Assembly: GCF_021018805.1 (NCBI RefSeq)
Contig: NC_086283.1
Span: forward strand, 59,235,803 to 59,299,802
Direction: 5' to 3'
From: Prinia subflava
Lineage: Eukaryota; Chordata; Aves; Passeriformes; Cisticolidae
DNA: 64,000 nucleotides
Shown in pieces: positions 22,901 through 33,900 of this stretch. The notes under the pieces are model-generated. The model had not been told where the DNA came from and made no database searches. It saw only the letters and a program-made list of their open reading frames with translations. Each line of letters opens with the position of its first letter. The stretch's first letter is position 1. The translations under genes were made by a program, and so were the position numbers.

Positions 22901-24708
22901 TTAAAATGAGAAACATAAGTTATAGAAGAGAACGTGTTTCCTTTTTCTTGTCAGTATTGGTAATATTAGTCAAATTTAGAACATGGTGTTGGTAATGCAG
23001 TGTGACTTGTCGAGTTTAAAAAGTTCTCTGCATAACCAACTGCTTGTTTTATGCCACAGTATTTGTCCACTGCAGTTATCACTGTTAAATTTGCTTCATC
23101 TTTGAATCTGCTGCCTTGGTAATTGAGACTAATTCTGTTGTGATTCAAGGCATATCAGTCAGCTTTCCCTGATATCCCCATCGGTTACTCAGGACACGAA
23201 ACTGGCATAGCCATTTCAGTGGCAGCTGTTGCTATGGGTGCTAAAGTACTGGAGCGCCACGTGACTCTGGACAAAACATGGAAAGGAAGCGACCACCAAG
23301 CATCTCTGGAGCCAAGTGAACTGGCAGAGTTAGTGAAAGCCATCCGTACTGTGGAAAAAGCAATGGGGTCTCCAATAAAACAGCTCTTGCCCTGTGAAAT
23401 GGCTTGCAATGAAAAGGTAACCTTTGATCTTGGCTTGTGTAAACCTGCAGCTAATTTAGACCTCTTGCTAACAACCCTATATTCAGAAAAATAGCTTGCA
23501 AATTGTTTATTGCAGTAGTGTTTCTGCCTCTGCACTTAAAAAAGTTCCCACTGCATAACGCTGGCGGTTTTGGTTATAATAGAGTTCTGTGTTTATCATC
23601 CAGGGGTTAACTAAGTTGAGTAGCAGCATGGAATCATTTAGGTTGGAAAAGACCCATGAGGTCATTCAGTCCTAACCACTGCCAAGTCCAACCACAAATG
23701 TATCTTCCTAAGTGCCATGTCTACACATTTTAAATAACTCCGGGGATCATGACTCAGCTGCTTCCATGTTCTAGACTGTCTGAGTGCTTGATAAACCTTT
23801 TAGAGAAGAGATTTTTCTAATAGCCAGTCTGACCCTCACCTGGCACAGCTTGAGGCCATTTCTTCTTGTTCTGTCAGTTGCTGTCTGGGAGAAGAAACCA
23901 ACCCCCACCTGGCTACAGCCTCTATTCTGGCAATTGTAGAGAGTAGGCTCAGGTTCCCTCTGAGCCTCCTTTTCTACAGGCTGAACAGTCCCAGCTCCCT
24001 CAACTGCTCCTTGTAGGACTTGTGCTCCAGATGCTTCACCAGCTTTGTCACTCTTCCCTGAATTCACTTCAGCACTTTAATGTTCTTCTTGTAATCAGGG
24101 GCCCAGAACTAGACACAGGACTTGAGGTGTGGCCTCACTAGTGCCAGGCACTTGGCAGTAGTAATGGGAATAATGTCTCTATGATTGTATATGAGCTGCT
24201 TTTACACTAAGCTAAAGTACCAGTCATTTTAATCAGATTCCCTCCCTTGTGATTTTGGAAGATTCCAGTGAGCCACAGTCCAGTTTCAGAAAACATCTGC
24301 ATGTTCCTGGCAGCCTGGTTACAGTGAAAGTAACTATGCTAAATTAATTTCCATTTGGAATAAGTAAAGGAGAAGAAGGCAGTTCTACACAACCTGTTCT
24401 CAAATAACTGCAGAATTTTTTTTATCCTTCTTTGTTACACCAAGCTGGCAATGTATTTAACTTAAGTATTGGTTTGTTTTTTTTCCCCTCCCCTGTAGCT
24501 GGGAAAGTCAGTAGTGGCGAAAGTGGCAATTCCTGAAGGTGCAATATTGACACTTGACATGCTGACGGTGAAGGTGGGAGAGCCGAAGGGATTTCCCCCA
24601 GAATCCATCTTCGATCTGGTGGGCCAGAAGGTTAAAAAAAACATTGAAGAAGATGAAACCATCACTGAGCAAGTAGTGGAAAATCATGTAAAAAAGGTGA
24701 AGTGCTAA
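16852..24708 (+). CDS. NANS: N-acetylneuraminate (sialic acid) synthase, complete
   Basis: NANS condenses N-acetylmannosamine 6-phosphate with phosphoenolpyruvate to give N-acetylneuraminate 9-phosphate in the cytosol. I assembled six coding exons: 16852-16983, 18287-18502, 21610-21709, 21986-22140, 23150-23416, 24499-24708. All have GT-AG junctions and compatible phases. The total is 359 codons, equal to the human protein length. The N-terminal NeuB TIM barrel has AEIGQNHQGD (residues 23-32), and GYSGHETG and LERHVTLDK, whose His217 and His238 correspond to the metal ligands of bacterial NeuB. The last exon holds the C-terminal SAF/antifreeze-like domain that lines the active site in the partner subunit. 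No frameshift or missing key residue was seen. The gene is convergent with TRIM14. Confidence 0.97.
17095..17510 (+). repeat. CR1 3' end in NANS intron 1
   Basis: This plus-strand CR1 3' region runs from tctggagcgcttgtcctgtg through agaaaaggaggctcagggg and gggctgcccagggaggtggt. It ends in the typical ctgtgatctt tail. It starts only about 110 bp after NANS exon 1. Confidence 0.88.
17775..17910 (+). repeat. CR1 3' end fragment in NANS intron 1
   Basis: Short CR1 tail: ctggaggtgttcaagaggta, then gacgggatgatcttaaaag, and a final gatgattctatgaatt terminus. Confidence 0.75.
18287..18502 (+). CDS. NANS: NANS coding exon 2
   Basis: 72 codons, phase 0 at both ends (acceptor ttgcag, donor gtatgt). 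It encodes CGADCAKFQKSELE and the ERPYTSKHSWGKTYGEHK phosphate/substrate-binding region, ending FFTASGMDE. Confidence 0.97.
18503..21609 (+). other. NANS: NANS intron 2
   Basis: AT-rich intron with no recognisable exon. A weak CR1-like scrap (aaccaaactggaagagacct) lies near 19280. No strong repeat otherwise. Confidence 0.7.
21610..21709 (+). CDS. NANS: NANS coding exon 3
   Basis: 100 bp, phase 0 to phase 1 (acceptor cttgtag, donor gtaagc). It encodes FFKVGSGDTNNFPYLEKTAK, a highly conserved barrel strand and loop. Confidence 0.97.
21986..22140 (+). CDS. NANS: NANS coding exon 4
   Basis: 155 bp, phase 1 to phase 0. It completes a split Gly codon and encodes RPMVISSGMQSM and FLQCTSAYPLQPEDVNLRV. 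The acceptor (ggctag) has a weak pyrimidine tract and the donor is gtcagt, but the protein alignment through both junctions is continuous. Confidence 0.96.
22141..23149 (+). other. NANS: NANS intron 4
   Basis: AT-rich intron; no repeat or additional exon recognised. Confidence 0.7.
23150..23416 (+). CDS. NANS: NANS coding exon 5
   Basis: 89 codons, phase 0 to 0 (acceptor attcaag, donor gtaacc). It contains both predicted metal-ligand histidines (GYSGHETG and ERHVTLDKTWKGSDH) and ends LLPCEMACNEK at the linker before the C-terminal domain. Confidence 0.97.
23628..24165 (-). repeat. CR1 LINE fragment in NANS intron 5
   Basis: Reverse-complement CR1 of a family distinct from the 3.4-kb copy: ggaatcatttaggttggaaa at its end, cactgccaagtccaaccac, aggctgaacagtcccagctc and ggtgtggcctcactagtgcc. 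It lies in the intron, opposite to the gene, and does not disturb splice sites. Confidence 0.88.
24499..24708 (+). CDS. NANS: NANS coding exon 6 (SAF domain)
   Basis: 69 codons plus TAA, after a strong acceptor (cccctcccctgtag). It encodes the antifreeze-like domain from LGKSVVAKVAIPEGAILT to NHVKKVKC. The region KVKKNIEEDETI is more lysine-rich than in human. Confidence 0.97.
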   Translation: MGKSVVAKVAIPEGAILTLDMLTVKVGEPKGFPPESIFDLVGQKVKKNIEEDETITEQVVENHVKKVKC

Positions 24709-26240
24709 ACCAAAGCACTCCTTTCCATATTTCTCAATGTACTACCACACAGTGTGTTTGAGAATAGCAGCATGGTATGTTAGAAGAAAGTGGTGTAATT
24801 ATAAGGGTGCAAACAGATTAGAATTTTCGGGTTCTCATTAGCAGGACGTTTCAGAAGCTAAAGGGGATATAAATTATGAAGATTTTATTAGAAACTGTAT
24901 AGCATCGTGCCTAGGAAATGCTACGATCCTCTCTTCTCCATTCCACTTAACCTAGATTAATTTGGAGTTTTGCCAAATATATGACCACAGTCTGCTGCTT
25001 TCCAGCTTCCCTCTTCTGTTAAGAATATGTGAGAATTTTGTCTATACTTTGAGTTGTTCTAGCTCTGTATCTTTTTGATACTCCTCTCTTTTCTGCCATT
25101 TGCCTCACCCCTGTGATAGGAGGACTCTGGTTGGAGTTGACTGCAGATAAGTGAAAGTTTACATACACTGAACAGAAAAATACAAATGCAACCTGGATGG
25201 ATTTTTTTTTAAGATGAAAGTTTTAAAAGTGTCACAGTAAAGCAGTGGGTTGCAGGAATCTGTATTCTGTGGGAAAATGGGCTTCTTGAGATAGCTAAGT
25301 TCTCAAGACAGTACCAGGAAGGGGAAGCATATGGAATATTTAGAAAGGTCCCATTTAAGGGGCAAGATAGTCTTTTGTGAACTGAAAGGCCAAAAGGCAA
25401 GCCAGAGAGATTGAGCAGGGAAGAAAAGAACATCTGAGATGAATCAGTGGAAATAAGCTAATCCATGCTTCAGAAATTGTGAAAAGCATCTACTGCGAGT
25501 TGAGTGAAGTCTGGAATATTAAGTTGATTCTGCAGAGCATTTGGATGCCTCTGTTTGGACCTGGGCTGCAACTTCTCACGTAGGAAGCCAAATGCTGGTG
25601 AAGCTTGAGCACCTTTTTTTTTTTTTCTGTGCTACCCTGAAAATCCCCTCTACATGGGGGTTTTTCTCTCAACACTGGTGTGTGAGATGGCTGAGGATGA
25701 CTGCCCGACAACATCACACCATTAAGCTCCAGCTGGATGGTCAGTACACCTTTTGTGTGCTCTGCTCTTGCATCCCAGCTTCTCTCCTTTCAAGTCAGAA
25801 ATGCAATCCCACTCCTGTTACCTGCTCCTTTTCCTTTTGACCAGAAGGGAGTCATATAGCAGCAGCTGCAAATGAGACATTCTTCAATTACCCTGCTTAT
25901 CACAGAATTGCTTTGCAATAATTAATCTGCCTTTTTTTCTGTGGTGGAATCATTTACCTTCATTTACTAGGTAACATGGAACTTGCGACTTTTTGGTCAT
26001 GAGTTGGTGAAGTATCTTGAATTTGGTGGTACCTATAAACTGTTTACTTTCAAAATGTTTACCCTTGTGCAATTCTGAGGAAACTGTATTCATATCTTTA
26101 AATGGGGAAGCAGAGGTTGAGTCATGTATTTGACCATATGGGAGCTATGACTGATGCAGTATGCTTGCCTTACATTAAAAAACTACTCAATTGTTAAAAG
26201 ATTTTTTTTTTAAATTTTAAATTTGAATAATAAATTTAGC
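24709..26240 (+). other. NANS: NANS 3' UTR and flank
   Basis: Non-coding DNA follows the NANS stop. Polyadenylation signals are not clear close to the stop. An AATAAA occurs at 26229-26234 and an ATTAAA near 26176, either of which could end a long 3' UTR. A poly-T run lies near 25612-25627. No further gene seen. Confidence 0.4.
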
Positions 26241-26829
26241 TTATAAAACAAGCTCCTGTTTCTGATTTCAGCCTATGATCAGACCTTGCCTTTGCCACCG
26301 CTAGTGATGCAGTGCCTTTAGTATTTGAACACGGTAAGATTACCTGACCAGTTTCAAGTAGCAGTGGTTTATCACTCTTTACTGGGCTGGTCTTGGAGAC
26401 TGCTGTAAGCAAAGGCTCCAGAAATTTCCAGGGCTTTAATTAATGTAGGGGCGGGGTGGGGCGTGGAGAAAAATCCATATACAACTTGCAGACTGTGTCC
26501 CCCTAGTTTTATGTTAAAGTTGCAAATTGGACACAAGGATAAATGGGCCACAAATGCACCCCTGGCCTGGTGTTTTTATTGCACCTGTGAGTCCTGCAGA
26601 CATTTCTGTTAGGGGTTGTACACAGCTTTTTCTCATGCTTCCACTCAGCTGAAAGAACAGAGTGGGCCACCCAGAAGTCCAATTCAGAGTTTCTCTCACA
26701 TGGAAAACCAGCTAATGACTATTAATTGTCACCATGGAAGCTCCAACTTAAGAAGAGACCTTTCCAAGAGTCAGTGCCAGTCTTTGATTTTTCCAGGATG
26801 ACACTTCAATATGAGCTAATTCACATAGT

Positions 26830-27419
26830 GCATTTATTATCCAAATCTGACCTTGTCAATGATAACAATATGCAGTATATAATCTTGAATCCTGAACCAA
26901 ACTAAATCTGTTGCCATACACAACTGCAGCCTCTCCGGGCTGATGAGGGGAGGGAGTTCATTTAAAAAAATGTCAAGAAGTCAATATCCAGGTTGCATTC
27001 TGAGTTGTAATATGTTTCTTTCAGCCTGACTTCTTCCATTTTGCAAGTTGAAAAATACTACATACAGCACTTCAGGTGATACAGCAACACCGTTTATAAG
27101 TCAGATCATCATCCCCATTGAAAAATACATATACCTTAAAAAATACAGTTGGTTTTCTTGAACTTACAAGTTGAAAAAGTACAACAGTAGTACATACAGC
27201 ACTTAGAGTGGTACATCATCATTTATAAAAGCCAGACCACCTTCCCTCGTGGAAAAAAAATACATTAAAAATCACAGTAGGTTTTACTGAACTTATGTTA
27301 CCTTCTAAAAGCATCATAATTACAAGTTCAATGCAACAGACATAAATTCATGTAGATAATTGCTAAAGTGGCATCAGTAGAAAAAACATGAAATAGCAGG
27401 CTTTATTTTGCTTTGTTTC
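26830..27419 (-). other. TRIM14: TRIM14 3' UTR (probable)
   Basis: Leftward of the TRIM14 stop codon, minus-strand AATAAA motifs occur at about 27401 (very close to the stop) and 26833-26838. The second would give a 3' UTR of about 590 bp. The stretch 27043-27295 holds two imperfect direct copies of about 125 bp. Confidence 0.45.
27043..27295. repeat. TRIM14: Tandem duplication in the TRIM14 3' UTR
   Basis: Copy 1 starts at gcaagttgaaaaatactaca (27043) and copy 2 at acaagttgaaaaagtacaac (27167). Both continue with catacagcactt, a tttataa element, a cagaccacc/cagatcatc segment, aaatac and a cagt(t/a)ggtttt...gaactta end. Confidence 0.75.
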
Positions 27420-27955
27420 TTATGTTAGTTTGCATGTTCTAATGGACCCTTCCCAGAGTCTCAGGGCTGGATAAACTGGCTCTGTGAACTTGCAGCGGAA
27501 GGTGTGCAGATGAGCCATGCCATCGCTAACGTTGTAGAATGAAAGGATTCCTGCTTCATAATCTAGAAAAATGCCAATGCAATCAGGATCATCTTCTATC
27601 AGGATGGGGATTCTCTCCACCTTGTGAAATGCCCAGTACTCAAAATCAAACTTCTTAAAGCACCAAGATGCTCTATTCCAGCCCAGTCGGCAAGCTTCAG
27701 AGTCTCCTTTCCTGCCAATGGTAGGGTAGGCTGCGCCAATCCACCATCCTGCTCCAGCACCAAGCACGTCAACTTCCCAGTAATGGCTCCCAGAAAGGAA
27801 GGCGTCTCTGCTTAGCACTTGCCATAATTTATCAAATCTCTGGGGCCTACAGGGGTAAAATATTCTCCTCCAGCTACAGCTTACTTCAAGAAGGTCATCA
27901 GACAATTTCAGTCTTGGGTGAATGCTGTCATATTCCCAGGCTGGTGATCTTGCAT
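27420..27955 (-). CDS. TRIM14: TRIM14 coding exon 6 (PRY-SPRY)
   Basis: 536 bp ending in TAA, acceptor ttgactgcag. It encodes the whole PRY-SPRY domain, the part that in mammals contacts MAVS: PRLKLSDDLLEV, FDKLWQVLSRDAF, HYWEVDV, LGWNRASWCFKKFDFEYWAF, and EPVYPALRLWEG near the end. Confidence 0.96.
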
Positions 27956-30900
27956 CTGCAGTCAAAGCCATAAACATACTTGCTACATTTCTCATGACCA
28001 AATTATGAAAAAATCCAGGTTATAAAACGCCTGCAAAGGAGCCCACAGTTGGCAGTATCCTGAGACAATCAGAAATGGGCTGAAAAAGGCATGCCAGGGG
28101 GATCACAGCAGGGTACTAACATTGCTGCCTCCGCACCGTTGTCATCTGGGCCAGCCATGGTGATGGGTACCTCAGCCACAGCACCAAGGTTGCTTTATGC
28201 TTAGGGTTAGGGCTCAGCCAGAAAGCCCACAGGTCCAAAGACACTGGGTCTGGAAAAGGCATTCCAATCTGAGCAAGGCAGGGCCCCAGAACTGCTGACT
28301 CCACGTTAGGTAGGGATGGGGTTCTGCTAGCCACAGAACCGACAGCTCCGGGACACTGGGGCTGGAAAGTGTGTGTCAAGTGCATAAGGCAGTGAACCAA
28401 CATTGCTGTCCCCACACCTTTCTAACCTAGGCCACCAACGTGATGGACACCTCAGCCACAGCACCAAGCTGCCATGTGGGTTAAGGTCTGCATTTAGAGA
28501 GCCACAGAGCCTAAAGCTCCGAGACACTGGAACTGCAGAAGGCATGCCAAGGGAATCACAGCAGCGCACCAACATTGATGCCTCCACACATTTCTAACCT
28601 GGGTCACTCATGGTGATGGGATGAGGAAAGGCCTTACAGGGAGAGTTATGGCCCCTTGGTCTGTTTAGCCTGGAGGAGACTGAGGGGAAACCTCATTGCA
28701 GTTACAACTTTCTTGTGAGTGGGAGAGGAGGGGCAGGCACTGATCTCTGTGGTAACAATGACAGGACCCGAGGGAATGGCCTGAAGTTCTGTCAGACAAG
28801 ATTTAGGTTAAATATTAGGAAAAAGATCCCCAGAGCATGTTAGAGCACTAGGACAGGCTCCCCAGGGAAGTGGTCACAGCATCAACCCTGATAAAGTTCA
28901 AAAATCACTTGGACAATGCCCTCCGACACATAGTCCGGTGCAGCCCCAGGAGTTGAACCCTAGTGATTGTGGGTCCATTCCAGCTCAGGAGATTCTAGGA
29001 CTCTAGTATAATCATACTTACGTTTTAAGAAAAGCAACCGGTCAATAGGAGTCATGGTCTTCAGCACTGTCCCAGGCTCCGTCTTTGCAGTGGGATTAAG
29101 GCTACTGAAAACATCTGGGCAAAGATGAAAAGGGACAGTTTAGGGACAGTTTTTCAACTATCATTTTTCCAACCTCATGGACAAACTATGTTCCTTTTTT
29201 CTAGGGAGGGGCTGCTAACTCTGTATGCTTTGGCACTATCTTTTTGGATAGCTTCGGACTAGTGGTGCCGAAGAAATACACAATTGAGCAGAACACCAAG
29301 TAATCACACCTGATTCCTTAAAAAGTAGCCCTTATCAGGTGAAAATAGGCAGCTGAAGATAGCTGCAGGTGCTTGCTGCAGAGCACCTCCACGATGCTTT
29401 CTAGCAATCCTGCACACCTCCTGCAGTGGCCGTTCAGATCAGGTCTGACCATTTGACCCAGCAACCTGCTATTGTCTTTTTGGTGGCAGTTCTCCCGTAA
29501 GGGATTAAAAGGCAGCTGGGTGAAATGTGATGGCCAGTGTTGCCTGCTCACTCCAAGAGCAGCAGGATTTTCCCATGGCTATTTAGCTCTGTGGCTCTGG
29601 TGTCCCATTAGCAAAAAATCCTTGCCTTAATCATGCCAAAGGTCATTTAAAGATGAAATAACAGCTCAGAGACAAAAGGATTTCTAAATAGAACATGTTA
29701 GCTCAGCTGTATAGTACCAAAAATTATCAGTTCTTTTCAGATTGAAGCAGATCACCAGGTACATCAATCAGAAGAAGCTTTCAACTTTAAGTGGTACCCC
29801 AATGCCAGAGCACTTACACCCAATTGTAAGTAACTGAGAGAATAGATACAGTCTGTAGGTGTGACAGACTACATTAAATTGTATTGAAATACCTGATAGA
29901 ACTGGGGTGGGGGGGAAAGCAGCAGACAAACCAAAGATCATTTTCAGAGTTGGAAGAGAAACTTATGTTGCTAAGTCATCACTGCTATAGCAGCATTATA
30001 CCCATGCTGTCAGAAAATAGTACCCTTGCCTGAAACACCGTAGTTTCTCCAGATGATTTGGTAAAAAGTCCTGTTCTTACTTAAAAAGTACACTTTATTT
30101 GCAAAGAGAGCAGAAGAATGCAAAATTCAGAGCAGTCTCCTAGGTACCTTCTTTGAGCCGGGCTTCCAATGGTTTCTGTAGAATGGACTGAAGAACTCTG
30201 ATGAACTGTTTATAATGGTTAAGTAAGTGTTCAAATGAGAGAGGTATTGGATGCCACTCTTCTAACCGGTGGCTGGATTCCTTCATTTCCTTCTCAATTT
30301 CTGTGTACTTCTTAGGGCAGAAAGACACTAAAATTAGCAGAGGCTGTGACAGGAAAGGACTCTTCCCTCCCAGCTCCCATACACCACAGCACAAGCTCCT
30401 TCACTAGGTAAACCTATGGGCCATAACAGGCAAGCTTTGCTGAGCTCAGCCTGCCTTTTAACTCATTAGCCTGCCCATTACCTCCTCCTGTCAGTGGAGC
30501 CAACAGCCACGGTTAAAAGAGATCCCTCAAGGATGGAAATGAGTTTAGCCTGGCCAGGACCCTTTGTGGGAAATCCCATCAATGGCAAAATCAAACCATT
30601 AAGTTTTTAAAAGCAATCTGAATAATAAAATCCAACCTCCCCATATGAAAATCTCCACAAAATCACAAAGAGCAGCTCCTGTCTGGAGGTGTGCTGCTAG
30701 CAGAACGTCAGGGCCACATCACAGGAATGGAAACTCAAGTCTGACACTTTGCAAGGATGCAAAAATGCACCAGAGGCATCATCCTGTAAGGAATGGCATC
30801 TTTTGGCTTGTGTCAGGGCATAAGCACATGGCAACACACTCCTCCCAAGGAAGGTGAAGATCTTTAGGAGAGAGAAACTGATGTTTATCTGTAGGCAAAA

Positions 30901-33900
30901 AGAAAAGCATTGCACTCTCCAGTGAAGTGATGGCTACTGCTTATGATGATTAGGATTTCTTGCAATTAAGGAAATTACACATTTTAACTTCCTTCCTGAG
31001 GGCTGCCTTTTCTCAGATCTTCATATTACACTGGACAAGGAAAGACTTGATACAGGATTTGTCTTCAAGTTTAAGAGATACATATCTGTCCTTTCCATCT
31101 ATGCTTAAAATTAGCATGAATTTCATACAGACCTGAAATCAATAGCAAAAACATCTAATAGCTCAAAAGTCAGGAACCAAATTTTTTCACCAAAACACCA
31201 ACACGAAGCAAATTAAAAAGTAGCTAGAAAGATCCTTCTATGGAAGGATCTATAGAAGACATCACTAGAGAAATTTACCAAGGACTGTCAGGGTAAGAGG
31301 TAGAGAGAGACCATACAATACCACCTCCAGCAAGTTAATAGCATCACTGTCCTGTTGTATTTGTCTGATTCGATGTGTGAAGGTCTCTAGGGCTGCAAGC
31401 TGTTCTTGACAGGACCTCATATGCTGATCATGTGCTCCCAGGGCTTGCTGCGTCTTTTCATCAATTAAGTCTTTTGCCAGACTCTCTTCTTCCCGGAGAA
31501 GTAACTGAAGCGCAGTCATTTTTTCTGACAGATGCCGTTTGGTCATATCAGCATGAGCCTATGGATGAAGCAGAAGAATGTCTCCCCACTGCTCAACAGA
31601 CCATAAACATTTCAGACTCTTTCAGGCTTTCAGTGCTGTGTTTTGGTTGAATTTTACTCATTTTCTCCATCTCTTCAGAAACATGTCTCTACCTCTTAAG
31701 GGAGAGCACACATGATCTATCTGCTGTTGTCTGGATGGAAATGATTGAGGGAAGATTCCAAGATGCCTATTTATTGTAGAAAAATCTGTTTTCAGCTGGA
31801 ATTAATAGAGTAGCAGTTGCAACAAGAAGCAGACCTTGTCCTTCAGTAGCAAGATTTTGACTGCTTTTAAAGCAAGCTAGAGACAAGTAGCTGGTAGGAA
31901 TAAAAAGCGTCCAAAACAAAGACATTGGACCAAGTCTCTAAAGCCCCCTCAAGCTCTTACTGACATTTCTGTAAAAGAGCAGCTTAGAAAGGCTCCTTAG
32001 AGCAGAAGTAATTTCATGATCTATAAATGAGATGCAGCTTAGCATACATTCCCATTCTTAAGACAGAATCAACTGAACCGTTCTTGTGTTTACTCAATTC
32101 TGAATCCAGAAAATTCAATAATGCAGTTCAGTGCAATGCAAGATACAATGCAAGTGAAGCCAGAATAACACAGGGAGCTGGGGCTACCTACTGTTCCTCT
32201 GCACAGAAATTCCACCCTTGGTCTTCCACAGATTTTCAGCTGATCAAGGAATGAGGACCAGGTCTTTGGAGACTCTTCCTCTTTCCTCTGACCGTGTAAT
32301 ACATTATGATGGATGCAGGGAATACATTATTCTCCTGAGAAGCAGTAGGTGGCTGGGTCTTTGAATAGCTACAGAGAAAACAAAATGTCTCCCCTTGGAA
32401 AATGACCGTCCAGTGGAGAATGAAATTACACTTTACCTTCACATCATTTACAGCCTGTTCTATGCTCCTTTTGTTACCAGCTTCTTGCTCTTTTCTCTCT
32501 TCTAGATTCTTCAAGCACAGTTCCATGAGTTCCTATACAACAATGAAACAAAATAAAATACTGTTTCATAACTGCATCATAACATAATAACAACAAAAAC
32601 CAGAAACACTATCCAGCTTGATTTCCATATTGGGGGCGTACTGAAATACTCAATTTCAGAATTATAGAATATTCTGAATTGGAACATACAACTCTTAAAT
32701 GAATGGCCTTTTATGAGGGTTATTAAGGCCAGCATAGGAATGAACCGTGAGGATTTTAGCATTTCACCTTGTGCTTATACTTACCACCTTGTGGTGAGGT
32801 TTGGACAGCTGTGCAAATTAGCACCACATTCTTAAGGCACAGGGAAACCCAAAGTGAAAAAACTATTTTCATCTTTAAATCTATAGTGCTATGTATTTCA
32901 AGACTAAGTGCTAATGCATTAGCACTTGAAGGGCAGCTAAGTACTTTTATTTAGAGGGTAAGTGGAAAGCTTCAATTAGAATCAAAATCTCATGAATTTT
33001 GAGGATGCTTCCCAGCGTACAAATGAGCAACCAGATACTCCACTATCACCCCAGTGATGGTGTAGTCTGAATGTCTGCAACAGCTAATGGTGTCAGGATG
33101 GCTGGTAATCAATCATAGTATCTGTGACACTTGTGGTGTGCCCAACACAGCATAATCAATGTTCTGCTTATGTCTTGCCCCAGTTTATCACCTGCAGCCT
33201 CTGAAACTGGCTGCCCTCTGCCCAGCAGGTTGAACAGTCTTGGAGTGCCTGCTAATGCATTTTTGTCATTAGTAATGTGATGGATACAGTCAGTGCTGCC
33301 CCACACTCTCCGTGCACTGGTGCTAAAACAGGCCCTCAGTAAATACCAGGTAAGCTAGCACCAGCTGTAGCTGCTATCAGCGTTGTGTTCTGCAGCTGAG
33401 ACCCAGTCAAGAAGTCAAGATCACCTGCATGCACATGTGCCAGTTCACTGCAACAGCCCCAGGGCAGCACAGCATTTCAACTCTGCAGTGTGGCCAGAAC
33501 ATGAAGTGTTGCTTCACGGACAACCGTTTGCATTTCTGATGTATCTCCTTAGAAAACACATGCACGTTGTCATTTGAGTATGACAGAAGAAAATGGGCTC
33601 CCAGCAAAAGCCAGAGACTCTGCATCTAGAAGGCCCTTGGCACAGATACATGCACGCAAGCAGGTAAATGTTCTTGCATAGCTCGAGATACTCATGCTAT
33701 TTATTGCAGCCGCAGTTTTCCAGGCTTGTCCCTGAAGAGCCAGAAGAGTTCTACACCACTAGAGGATTCAGGACTTCTACCCGATACCAGCTTTCCTTAG
33801 TTTATTTTGCAGCCTAGACCTCGTTCCTTTCCTCAAAGACTGACAAAGACCACAGAGGAAAATCCGGTCTTCCCTCTTTGCTAGTAACACATATCACTTT

